Source of the DNA: Saprospiraceae bacterium
Lineage (GTDB): Bacteria > Bacteroidota > Bacteroidia > Chitinophagales > Saprospiraceae
Assembly (NCBI GenBank): GCA_020849825.1
Contig: JADZFP010000212.1
Coordinates: 1 to 13,818, forward strand
Direction: 5' to 3'
Length of the DNA: 13,818 bases
A program made the translations under genes and the position numbers. Under the pieces are notes generated by a model. The model was not told where the DNA came from. It worked only from the letters and a program-made list of their open reading frames with translations, and made no database searches. Below are positions 1-7,884 of this stretch, piece after piece; the first letter of the stretch is position 1; every line of letters starts with the position of its first letter.

Positions 1-272
1 CATAACTTCCCATTGGGAATCAGTGAGCTCAGTAAATTGAGTGACCATAACCGAAGAATTAGACACTCAAAAGGTATGGACTGATTCCCTTTTTTACGCT
101 CCTACGAAAAGCTCAACATACTCTAAGAAAGGGCACGCTACTTGTCATTTTTGAAAAAAGCGGTGAAAGCATTGATTATGTTGTTATAAACACAAAAATC
201 AGGCTTTCGCCGCTTTTTTCAAAAATGTCAAGTAGCGTGATTGAGCCACTTTTTTTCTCAACAGCAAACAAT
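1..272. other. AT-rich upstream region without a supportable gene
   Basis: No convincing gene lies here. One plus-strand frame is open from base 1 to a TGA at 82-84 (27 codons). It could be the tail of an upstream gene cut by the window edge, but that length is expected by chance in DNA of this composition and I do not recognise the peptide. GGGAATCAGT at 15-24 is the reverse complement of 80-89 and is followed by a T-run (90-95), a terminator-like arrangement with an implausibly long 55-base loop. The clear structure is the inverted repeat at 134-239, described separately. The region is visibly poorer in GC than most of the window. Confidence 0.5.
134..239. repeat. Large imperfect inverted repeat, 37-bp arms
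   Basis: Bases 134-170 and 203-239 are reverse complements over 37 positions with two exceptions: a T-T mismatch (145) and a position that becomes a G-U pair in RNA (164). The 32-bp loop is AT-rich and partly self-complementary (173-177 with 197-201). The inner stem, GCGGTGAAAGC against GCTTTCGCCGC, is followed by six T on either strand, so the element could act as a bidirectional terminator. The arms are much longer than a terminator needs, which also fits a small MITE-like or REP-like element. It ends 33 bases before the start of the next gene. Confidence 0.85.
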
Positions 273-1790
273 ATGAAAGTATATCATAAGCATATAGTCC
301 TCCTATTGTTTTACTTATTATCTGTCAATGGAAAATTGATGGGCCAATGGAGTAAAACGTTTGATCTTCAAATGGGCAATGAATTTGCGGGACAAGTCCT
401 TCTGACTGAGCAGGGGCCCCTGATGTTATTAAAAGCTTTTTGTAATTATAACACTCAGAGCTGCGGCGGCCTGATTCAGACTGACTTTGACGGAAATTTA
501 TTGTGGAAAAAAGTGATTTTCTACGATACCATTCAGGAGAATCACTTTGAAGCAATGGCTATACGCAACGATACCATTTTTATCAACGTCAATTACAACG
601 GCAACCCGCCATACCTGTCCGTACTTGCTTATGATCTGGAAGGCAACTACCTCTCCCGCTTCGACTACGGCGAGCCCGGCGGCATAAGCGGCACCTACTG
701 GGCCCGCGACATGACCACCGACGGGGAGCGCCTGTTCGTATCGTACATGTACCGAAAGCCGGGCAATATAAGGCGGGGCAAGGTGGAGGTGTACGACCCG
801 CAGTGGCAGTTGTTGTGGGAGGTGGAGATGCCCAACGTGTATTGGAATGATATAGAAGCCACGCCCGACGGCGGCCTGGTGAGTATCTACAGCGATTGTT
901 ACGATTGCAAGGCCATCGTGCGCCGGCACGACCCCGACGGCAACCTGCTGTGGCAAACCGAATTGCCCGACCCGACGGTGTATGACAGCGGCGCCGGTCG
1001 TTGGGTCTCGCTGGCTTATTACCCCGACGGCGGTGTGGTGGGGTTCTGGCCCGTTGATACTTTCGCCCTGGTGGATCCCGAACCCAATATGTTTTTCAGG
1101 ATTGGTCCTGATGGCGAGTTGATGTGGACCAAACTGGTCGTGACGGAACTCCAACGTTTTTTGTACGATATATTTCCCGCACAAAATGGCGATATTATTG
1201 CTTGCGGCATGGATGCCAACCTCACCGGCGTCATCACCGACTCCAATTTTTATTACGGCGCTTACGTGGTTCGTTTGAATGAGGAGGGCGAAACGCTGTG
1301 GCAGCGCCGGATCTTTGACATCGTCAAGGGACAAACCGACGCTTGGCTGTACAACGGGTTCGAGCTCGCCGGTGGTGACCTGATTTTTTGCGGCGACCTG
1401 AAAGACACTCTTCCCGAAGACCCTTTCCCTCAGAACGCCTGGCTGGTACGCCTCGACGGCAATGGTTGTCTCTGGCCCGATTGCGGCACCAACCATTTTA
1501 TTCTCGACGCGGGCGAGCCGCCGGGCCGGCAGGAGGTTTTCGGGGCCTGGCCATCGCCGTTTCGCGAGCGGTTTTTGCTGGGGGCCTTGCTGGGGCCCGC
1601 CATCCCGCCGGGCGAATACCGCCTGGCTTTGTACGATGCGGCGGGGCGGTTAGTGCTCGAACAGGCCTACGACCCGCATTTCGTCACGGAAATCGACGCG
1701 GGGGCCGCACCGCCGGGCGTCTGCACCCTGGTCGTCCTGCGCGATGGACTGCCGGTGCAGGCGCTGAGGGTGGTGAAGACGGGGGGATGA
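273..1790 (+). CDS. Secreted beta-propeller-like protein with T9SS type A sorting domain
   Basis: This is a 505-residue predicted cell-surface or secreted protein of unknown specific function. The chosen start (273) gives a signal peptide with HKH and a hydrophobic LLLFYLL stretch, and likely cleavage before QWSK near residue 25. The upstream in-frame ATG at 225 lies inside the inverted repeat and would bury the signal. Residues 70-350 carry a recurring strand motif (DGNLLW, WQLLWEV, DGNLLWQTEL, DGELMW, EGETLW), each near an Asp/Gly-rich turn. This resembles the outer strands of PQQ-like or delta-60 beta-propeller blades. A linker GNGCLWPDC (397-404) precedes the C-terminal sorting domain (about 420-505: WPSPF, LALYDAAGRLV, PPGVCTL). 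Such domains direct export through T9SS in Bacteroidota. The domain is divergent: PSP replaces the usual PNP, and Cys sits where GxY is usual. The gene converges on the protease gene. The first 300 bases are AT-richer than the rest. Confidence 0.85.
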   Translation: MKVYHKHIVLLLFYLLSVNGKLMGQWSKTFDLQMGNEFAGQVLLTEQGPLMLLKAFCNYNTQSCGGLIQTDFDGNLLWKKVIFYDTIQENHFEAMAIRNDTIFINVNYNGNPPYLSVLAYDLEGNYLSRFDYGEPGGISGTYWARDMTTDGERLFVSYMYRKPGNIRRGKVEVYDPQWQLLWEVEMPNVYWNDIEATPDGGLVSIYSDCYDCKAIVRRHDPDGNLLWQTELPDPTVYDSGAGRWVSLAYYPDGGVVGFWPVDTFALVDPEPNMFFRIGPDGELMWTKLVVTELQRFLYDIFPAQNGDIIACGMDANLTGVITDSNFYYGAYVVRLNEEGETLWQRRIFDIVKGQTDAWLYNGFELAGGDLIFCGDLKDTLPEDPFPQNAWLVRLDGNGCLWPDCGTNHFILDAGEPPGRQEVFGAWPSPFRERFLLGALLGPAIPPGEYRLALYDAAGRLVLEQAYDPHFVTEIDAGAAPPGVCTLVVLRDGLPVQALRVVKTGG

Positions 1791-1791
1791 T

Positions 1792-1834
1792 GACTCCGCC
1801 CTATAAGGGTTTTAAACCCTTATAGGGCGGAGTC
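1792..1834. repeat. Perfect palindrome, 21-bp arms around one central base
   Basis: Bases 1792-1812 are exactly complementary to 1814-1834, with T1813 at the centre. It begins one base after the TGA of the propeller-like gene and reads ACTCCGCCC, then TATAAGGGTTT, on the left arm. A one-base spacer cannot form an RNA loop without opening the AT-rich tip, but the remaining stem would be very stable. No T-run follows directly; the usual terminator comes next at 1844-1880. It may be a dispersed intergenic palindrome or an auxiliary 3'-end stabiliser. Confidence 0.9.
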
Positions 1835-1843
1835 TCTGCCTAC

Positions 1844-1880
1844 AAAAAAGCCGCTCCGGGAAACCCCGAAGCGGCTTTTT
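1844..1880. terminator. Bidirectional intrinsic terminator between convergent genes
   Basis: The stem AAAAAGCCGCTCCGGG (1845-1860) pairs with CCCGAAGCGGCTTTTT (1865-1880), with one C-A mismatch and a short loop. An A-run on the left and a T-run on the right give a U-tract for transcripts from either side. It sits between the stop of the plus-strand propeller-like gene (1790) and the stop of the minus-strand protease gene (1901-1903), where a shared terminator is expected. Confidence 0.92.
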
Positions 1881-1900
1881 CTCATTCATCAAATGCTGTA

Positions 1901-4900
1901 TTACCGCACCACACTCAGGCGCACCGTACCCCAGTTTTTGTCGTCCGACAAACGCAGGAGGTACAAACCTTGCGGCACATCGAGCAGGTCGATGACGGTG
2001 TTGAATTCACCGCCGGCCGCGGGCAGGGCTTGCGTGAGCACGAGGCGGCCGCTGGCGTCGAACACGTCGGCGCGGAGCGCGGTAGCCGGGGCGTTGTGCA
2101 GGCTCAGGCGGAACAATCCCTGGCTCGGGTTGGGCGATACGACCAGCCCCCAGGCAGTGCCGGGTTCCACGCTGCCGATAATGATGACCGTGACTTCCGT
2201 GCTTGCCGTGCAACCCGTGCTGACGTCGGTCACCGTGACCGTGTAGGTGCCTTCCGGTACGTTTTCAAAAACCGGATCGGATTGCGTCGTGCCGTTGAGG
2301 GTATAGGTGAAGGGCCCTGTGCCGCCCGAGGCGACGACGGTTACCGTACCGTTGCTGGCGCTGGCCGATGCCGCGAGCGGGGGCGAGACGACCACCGTTA
2401 CCGGGATCGGGAACACTTCGCCGCTGTCGTCTTTCACGTAGAAATTATAGGCGCCGGGCGGGAGGTTGAGGAACTGCGGGCTGGCCTGGTAGCCGCCGTT
2501 GTTCGTGGCATACTGGTACGGCGCTACGCCGCCGGTGGCCGCAATCTCGAAGCTGTTGGCCAGGCAGGGATCGCCGATCACGCTGAGCGTGGCGGAGATT
2601 GGCGTGTAATCGACCGTGAAGGTCACCGTAGCCGTGCAACCGTTGGCGTCGGAAGCGGTGAGTGTGTAGGCGCCGTTGGGCAGGTCGATCAGGTCGATCT
2701 GACCGGCAATTGTCCAGGCGTACGGGGGCGTACCGCCGGTGACGAAGGGCACTGCGTCGTTGCCGTTGACCGTCACGGAAACCGCAACCGGGGTAGGTTC
2801 GGTGACCACGGCGTTCAGTTCAACCACCGTACCGGCAGCATCGCGCACTTTGATGTTTTGCGGGCCGGCGCCGATGTTGTCGAACACGTTGCCGCTTTGC
2901 CAGGGGCCGTTGTTCAGGCTGTATTCGTAGGGCGGTTCGCCGCCGCCGGCAGTAATGGTCAGGCTGCCGTCCGAAGCGCCATTGCATGTGGGCGTGGTGG
3001 CAGTGATCTGAACGATCGCAAGCGGCGGGACATTGACGGTGAAGGTGGTCGTAGCGGTGCAGCCGTTGGCGTCGGTCGCGGTGACACCGTAAGTACCGTT
3101 GGGCAGGTCGACGTTCGAGGGAGCGTCGGTAGCGAAAGAGTACGGGGCCGTGCCGCCGGTGACGTCTATGACGGAAATATCGTTGCCGGAGAGCGCCACG
3201 TCGATGACGATGGGATCGGGTTCGACGATGGTGAAGTCGTCGAGCACGATGCTGTTACCTGCCGCGTCGCTCACTTCGATGGCGTGTGCGCCGCCGGCGA
3301 CATTGTTGAACACATTGCTGCTCTGGGGAGCGCCGCCGTCGAGGCTGTATTGATAGGGCGGTACACCGCCGCTGGCGCTCACGGTAAGCGTGCTGCTGCC
3401 GCCGTTGCACAGGATGTCGGTAGCGTCTACGTCGGCGATGCTGAGAGGGGGCACGCTGACAGTGGCCGTGGTCGTGGCGGTACAGCCATTGGCGTCGCGC
3501 ACGGTGATGGTGTAATCGCCGTTGGGCAGGTTGCCGAAGGTGTTGCCCGACTGGAATGCGCCGCCATCGAGGCTGTATTGCAGTGCGCCGGTGCCGCCGG
3601 TGACAGTCACCGTGATGACGTTGAGCGTGGCCGAGGCCGAGGCGCTGATGGCGTCGGGTTCTTCCAGTACGACGGTGTTGGTCGTGGCGGTGAAGCCCTG
3701 GTTGTCGCGCACGGTCACTTCATAGCTTCCTGCGCTCAGGTTGGAGAACACGTTGCTGCTTTGGAAGGCGCCGCCGTTGAGGCTGTACTCGTAGGGCTGT
3801 TCGCCGCCGCCGGCCATGACGCTGATTTCGCCGCTGGCTGCGCCATTGCAGTCGACTTCGGCATCGATGGAAAGATTCGTCAGCAAGGTATTGACGGCAA
3901 CAACGGCGTCAGTCGTAACAGCGCAGCCGTTTTCGTCCTGCACGGTGATGGTGTAAAAGCCGTTGGGCAGGTCTGCAAATACGTTGCTGCTTTGGAAGGT
4001 CTGACCGTCGAGGCTGTACGACAAAGCGCCGGAACCGCCGGAGGCATCCACGGTGATGTCGTCGTCGAGGGTAGTCGCGCTGGCCTGAATGGCGCCGGGC
4101 TCTTCGATGACTACTTCGTTGGTGGTGGCGGAGAAGCCGTTGTCGTCGGTGACCACGATGCTGTACGTGCCGGCACCGAGGCCGGAGAACACGTTGCTGC
4201 TTTGTGCAGCGCCGCCGTTGAGGCTGTACGATAAGGGTGCGGCGCCGCCGGCAACGTCCACGGTGATTTCAGCCGTTGCTGCGCCGTTGCATTCGATGCC
4301 CTGGGTTTGGCCGGCCGAAACATTCAGCGAGTTCTGGATAATATTGATATTAAACAAACCGCCGTGGAACCACGCGCCGTTGTTTTCATCATAAAAATCG
4401 AACTGGAATACATCCTCGGTGTCGGTTCCGCCATCGTGCTGGTACGTGAGCAAACCGGCGTCGATATCGGCTTGTGTAAACGTGCCGCCCACGCCCAGCG
4501 GAGCGCCGTCGAGCAACAACTGGCCGGCTTCGGGCAACACCAGCACGGTATAAACGCCCTGCCCTGCAGCGCCGGAATAAGCGGCTTCAAGGTGGTCGGT
4601 ATCGATGGCGCCGCTGTTGCCGGCCAGCACCGTGAGTACTTCATTGGTCGTCAGGCTGGCGTCAATATTTGCGCTGCCTACACAGAACGAGAGGCTCCAT
4701 CCGACGAGCGAACCGCCGTCTTCGGCAAAATTGTCGGTGACGGAAAGTACCCAGGTGCCCAGCATGTTGGTTCCGTTGAGAACCGATAGCGGGGCAATGG
4801 ACTGATACGTTCCGCTGATGGCGGGCAGGTTGCCGCAGGCTGCGTCGAATGCATCGGCAGTATTGGCCGCGCCGTCGTCGAACACGGCGTTGATGTTGTC

Positions 4901-7678
4901 GCCCTGGCAACCGAAGCTGGAAGCCGGCACGCCCGGCTGGTCGAACAACTGAATGACGGCGCCCGTGGGCGAAGTCAGCGTTGCGGAAAGGTCGCCCGTC
5001 CAGGTATGGTTGATTTGTACGCTGACGTTGACGTCGCTGATGCTGGCGCTGACCGGCACAATGATGTCGGAGGTGGCGGTATTAACGGAAGCGCCGTCGA
5101 TCGTCACCGGCACGTCGGTGCTGGCGTAATTGGCGTTGCAGTCGATATTGGCCGTCTGGAAAGCGGCAAAAGCGGAGAAACCGCCGTCGCCGCAGCTGTT
5201 GAGGGCTTTTACCCGCCAGTAGTACACGGTATTGGGGGCCAAACTGGAAACTGCCGCATTGGCATCGGAGGAGCTACCGCTGTACACAATGGAACCGGCA
5301 TCAAAAGCCGGGCTGGTGGCGACTTCCACCTGATACGTACCGGCTTGCGGCACGGCCTCCCATTCGAGGGTAGTGGTGGAGGGTACTTCCACTGTGCCGT
5401 CGGCCGGCAACGAGAGTTCGGCAAAGTCGGTGGGCGCACCCGGCAGTACGGTCATTGAAACGGAAGCGTTTTGTACAATGGCGCCCGAAGTGGCCGTAAT
5501 GTCGAGGGTATAGTTGCCTGCCATGGCAGGTGTCAGGCCGGAAATGGTTACGGTGACGTTGCCGGAAGGCGTGACGGGGTTAGGGGTGATCGCTACTGTA
5601 GCGCCAGCCGGAGCGCCGGCGATGGCGATATTGACCGGGCTGTTGAAGCCGGCCAGGGCTGCGAGGTTCAGCGTGACCGTTTCGGGTTCATCAGGACAGC
5701 CTTCGAGCGATTCGGGCGAGGCCGTCATCACAAAAGTGGGCACCGGGGGCTGCTCGATGCGGAAATTGACATTCGAAATATCAAAAAACACGTTGCCGAC
5801 CGAAAGAACCATCACACGGCAGGTGTTGGAGATGTTGTTGGGCACTACCACGTCGGCGCTGCCGTCGTTGGGCGTGCTGTTGAGCAGGGTGATGGGGTAG
5901 GTAAAGCCGCCGTCGGTGGAGAGCAGGATTTTCACGTTGGCGCAGTTGACGGGCGCGGCATTGGTGCCGGCGACGTTCCAAGTGACGGTTTTGGTTTCAC
6001 CGACGTACCACAGCACGTTGGTATTGGGTTCGCTGACCACGAAGGGGCCTGCGGCGCCCGAAACGGTAATGACCACGTCGTCTTCTTCGGTGCAGCCTGC
6101 GCCGTCGTGGTTGTCGCGTACGGTGACGCGGAATTTCATGGTGCGGGCCACGCCCGGCAGTTCTTCCCAGGTCGAATTGACGTTGGCCACCAGGTCGGGC
6201 AGGCGCGGGAACCAGCGGGTGGGCGAGGGAACGCCTTTGTAGGAGCGGAACAGCGGACCGGTTGCGCTCGTCGATACGGGCGGCATGGTAGCGAATTCAG
6301 GGTCCATTTGTTCCCAGCAATAGGTGAGCGGGTCGTTGTCGGCATCGCTGCCCGTGGCAGTGAGGGAGAAAGGCGTGGATTTTGGAATCACAAAATCGGG
6401 GCCGCCGTTGACGGTGGGGGCATTGTTGCCGGTATTGATTTCCACCGGGCAGGTGTGGTTGGCGCCGGTGATGAAGTTGCTGATTTCCTGGAGGGAAATG
6501 GCGTGGAAATAGTCGTCGGAGTTGTTCTGCACGTTGGGGTTGCAGATGCCGGCGTAACCCATGATCGTGGAGGCGCTGCCCGGTTCCATGGATGCGCCGG
6601 CCACGCGGTTGCAGTTGTTGTTTTGGGTGTGGTTGGCGCCGAACTGGTGGCCCATTTCGTGGGCAACGTAGTCGATATCGAAAGCGTCGCCGACCGGCGA
6701 GCCGCCGCCGGTCACGCCGCGGGCCTTGTTGCTGTTGGAGCAGACGGACTTGAGCGAGGCGATACCGCCGCCGCCCGTGCTGAATACGTGGCCGATGTCG
6801 TAGTTGGCCGCACCGATGATGTTGTTGCAGGTCGTCTGGTTCTGACCGAGCATCGTAGCGCCGTCGTTGTTGGTGTAGGGGTCGGTGGCGGCGTTGAGGA
6901 AGATGATCAGGTCGTTGTTGGCGATGATCTGCATGGTGATGGCCAGATCGGTTTCATATACGCCATTGACGCGGTTCATACTCGTGTTCATGGCAGCCAA
7001 TACGAGAGGCTTGGTGCCGCCGTGGAACGTGGCGTATTCGCCGGTGCAGGCCAGTGCCAGGCGATACTGGCGGAGTTGGCAATCCCCCTGAAATTCGGCA
7101 TCGATATCGGGCAGGATGTTTTCATCGACCGAAATTTCACCGTCTTCCGTCGTGCAGGTGAATTCGGTGGATTTTTTGGAAACGTAGTCTTTTTTGTAAT
7201 AAACAACGTAGTTATCGGCGTCGCCGTGGCTGTACGGGTCGATAAACATGGTGCTGTGGTTGCGCGAAATCACCATAGCGTGGAAACCCCAGGGAGTGAT
7301 GTCGCATTTCAGCGTGGCGGTAGGGTCGTCGATACCGGTACCGGTATAGCAACGAATTTCGGGATACTGTGCCTGAAGTTCCGGCGCCATGACGGGCGAT
7401 TCGAACAGGCGGTAGCTTTGCCAGCCGCCGTCGGGCGTTGGCAGGCTGATCGTTACCTGGTTCTCGGTCGAACTGGGTTTGAACCGCTCGGGGGCGGTAT
7501 TCATTAGCGCCTGCGCAGCGTCGAGGTCGAGCCTTACGGTGCGGTATTGCTGGGGAACGATTCGGCGTTCGCCGACGAGAGGAATTGCAGATTCGGCTTG
7601 ATCCGTCCAGAGCGACTGGGCGTCAAGCGAACCGAAGGAACAGGCTAGCAGCAGAAGAAAGAGGATTTTTCTGATCAT
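1901..7678 (-). CDS. Giant secreted reprolysin-like metalloprotease with P domain, SprB repeats and T9SS sorting domain
   Basis: This is a 1925-residue modular zinc endopeptidase/adhesin, probably exported by Sec and T9SS to the cell surface. The start at 7678 puts MIRKILFLLLLAC and cleavage at DAQ-S at the N-terminus; in-frame ATGs at 7702 and 7762 only add a non-signal extension. Domains in order: signal peptide (1-21); propeptide (about 22-195); metzincin catalytic domain (about 200-410) with HEMGHQFGANH at 340-350 (zinc ligands H340, H344, H350; catalytic E341) and the Met-turn IMGYAG (M373); Ig-like modules (about 420-750) including a GETKTVTWNVAGT segment; fibronectin III-like (about 750-842, YYWRVKA); proprotein-convertase P domain (about 852-999, HTWTGDLSATLTSP and GTWVLSVTD); CSPG/cadherin-like (about 1008-1112); ten SprB-like repeats (about 1118-1834); sorting domain (about 1844-1925, SPNPSQGLFRL, GRLVL, PQGLYLLRL). 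The active-site motif is intact. Substrate is unknown. It is divergent from the heme-binding gene and convergent with the propeller-like gene. Confidence 0.93.
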   Translation of the reverse strand: MIRKILFLLLLACSFGSLDAQSLWTDQAESAIPLVGERRIVPQQYRTVRLDLDAAQALMNTAPERFKPSSTENQVTISLPTPDGGWQSYRLFESPVMAPELQAQYPEIRCYTGTGIDDPTATLKCDITPWGFHAMVISRNHSTMFIDPYSHGDADNYVVYYKKDYVSKKSTEFTCTTEDGEISVDENILPDIDAEFQGDCQLRQYRLALACTGEYATFHGGTKPLVLAAMNTSMNRVNGVYETDLAITMQIIANNDLIIFLNAATDPYTNNDGATMLGQNQTTCNNIIGAANYDIGHVFSTGGGGIASLKSVCSNSNKARGVTGGGSPVGDAFDIDYVAHEMGHQFGANHTQNNNCNRVAGASMEPGSASTIMGYAGICNPNVQNNSDDYFHAISLQEISNFITGANHTCPVEINTGNNAPTVNGGPDFVIPKSTPFSLTATGSDADNDPLTYCWEQMDPEFATMPPVSTSATGPLFRSYKGVPSPTRWFPRLPDLVANVNSTWEELPGVARTMKFRVTVRDNHDGAGCTEEDDVVITVSGAAGPFVVSEPNTNVLWYVGETKTVTWNVAGTNAAPVNCANVKILLSTDGGFTYPITLLNSTPNDGSADVVVPNNISNTCRVMVLSVGNVFFDISNVNFRIEQPPVPTFVMTASPESLEGCPDEPETVTLNLAALAGFNSPVNIAIAGAPAGATVAITPNPVTPSGNVTVTISGLTPAMAGNYTLDITATSGAIVQNASVSMTVLPGAPTDFAELSLPADGTVEVPSTTTLEWEAVPQAGTYQVEVATSPAFDAGSIVYSGSSSDANAAVSSLAPNTVYYWRVKALNSCGDGGFSAFAAFQTANIDCNANYASTDVPVTIDGASVNTATSDIIVPVSASISDVNVSVQINHTWTGDLSATLTSPTGAVIQLFDQPGVPASSFGCQGDNINAVFDDGAANTADAFDAACGNLPAISGTYQSIAPLSVLNGTNMLGTWVLSVTDNFAEDGGSLVGWSLSFCVGSANIDASLTTNEVLTVLAGNSGAIDTDHLEAAYSGAAGQGVYTVLVLPEAGQLLLDGAPLGVGGTFTQADIDAGLLTYQHDGGTDTEDVFQFDFYDENNGAWFHGGLFNINIIQNSLNVSAGQTQGIECNGAATAEITVDVAGGAAPLSYSLNGGAAQSSNVFSGLGAGTYSIVVTDDNGFSATTNEVVIEEPGAIQASATTLDDDITVDASGGSGALSYSLDGQTFQSSNVFADLPNGFYTITVQDENGCAVTTDAVVAVNTLLTNLSIDAEVDCNGAASGEISVMAGGGEQPYEYSLNGGAFQSSNVFSNLSAGSYEVTVRDNQGFTATTNTVVLEEPDAISASASATLNVITVTVTGGTGALQYSLDGGAFQSGNTFGNLPNGDYTITVRDANGCTATTTATVSVPPLSIADVDATDILCNGGSSTLTVSASGGVPPYQYSLDGGAPQSSNVFNNVAGGAHAIEVSDAAGNSIVLDDFTIVEPDPIVIDVALSGNDISVIDVTGGTAPYSFATDAPSNVDLPNGTYGVTATDANGCTATTTFTVNVPPLAIVQITATTPTCNGASDGSLTITAGGGEPPYEYSLNNGPWQSGNVFDNIGAGPQNIKVRDAAGTVVELNAVVTEPTPVAVSVTVNGNDAVPFVTGGTPPYAWTIAGQIDLIDLPNGAYTLTASDANGCTATVTFTVDYTPISATLSVIGDPCLANSFEIAATGGVAPYQYATNNGGYQASPQFLNLPPGAYNFYVKDDSGEVFPIPVTVVVSPPLAASASASNGTVTVVASGGTGPFTYTLNGTTQSDPVFENVPEGTYTVTVTDVSTGCTASTEVTVIIIGSVEPGTAWGLVVSPNPSQGLFRLSLHNAPATALRADVFDASGRLVLTQALPAAGGEFNTVIDLLDVPQGLYLLRLSDDKNWGTVRLSVVR
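2177..4327 (-). repeat. Ten SprB-like repeats arranged as five A-B dimers
   Basis: Within the protease gene, residues about 1118-1834 contain ten units of roughly 70 residues. They share GGxxPYxYSLxGG, SSNVFxNL and aG/nGxYxVxVxD elements typical of SprB-type repeats of Bacteroidota surface adhesins. They alternate in two types. Type A opens with CNG and ends ExP or a similar Pro-rich turn without Cys. Type B lacks the opening Cys, has LPNGxY and ends DANGCTATT. The A cysteines are at 1130, 1277, 1424, 1565 and 1705; the B cysteines are at 1252, 1399, 1540, 1681 and 1823. No other Cys occurs in the region. The dimer period is 140-147 residues (about 420-440 bp), so the gene carries an imperfect tandem repeat at DNA level. 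The last dimer is the most divergent (DPCLANS in place of CNG). Confidence 0.88.
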
Positions 7679-7884
7679 AATACACGGAGTTGGTTTGGAC
7701 ATGTTGGATACCCGCTGCGGGAGGGCAGACAGGGATTGGATTAGACCGGGCGAATGTAGCATTTCCGGTTCGGCACGCTTACGAGGGAAAGAGCTTTTGG
7801 CAAACGGCGGTCAAATTTTTTGCAAAAAAGGCCTTGTTCGTCGCAAGCAGCGCTACATTTCGCCACATTAATTCAAATTTGATC
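7679..7884. other. Divergent intergenic region between protease and heme-binding genes
   Basis: These 206 bases separate two divergently transcribed genes and should hold both promoters. On the plus strand, TTG (7834-7836), a 17-base spacer and TACATTTC (7854-7861) resemble the Bacteroidota TTG / TAnnTTTG promoter with one mismatch, about 24 bases before the heme-binding gene start. For the protease I found only a weak TACATTCG (minus strand, near 7755) with no matching upstream element. I see no terminator, repeat or small gene. Confidence 0.4.

Noticed and set aside
15..95. GGGAATCAGT / ACTGATTCCC inverted repeat followed by six T
   Set aside because: The 55-base loop makes it unlikely as an intrinsic terminator, and a 10-bp match at this distance can arise by chance.
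225..272. Earlier ATG for the propeller-like gene
   Set aside because: It lies in the inverted repeat and would place 16 residues before a good signal peptide; 273 is the better start.
498..1496. 332-codon minus-strand open frame within the propeller-like gene
   Set aside because: It is antisense to a gene with signal peptide, repeated strand motifs and a sorting domain; the composition is typical of a shadow frame.
1970..4234. 754-codon plus-strand open frame opposite the SprB repeat region
   Set aside because: It is a mirror of a GC-rich, repetitive minus-strand gene with a recognisable product. The translation is low-complexity (Gly, Ala, Val, Arg-rich, repeated HVAALxxAAVEAV) and has no family features.
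5471..7507. 678-codon plus-strand open frame opposite the protease domains
   Set aside because: The same antisense effect over a gene with intact zinc and Met-turn motifs; the peptide has no recognisable domain.
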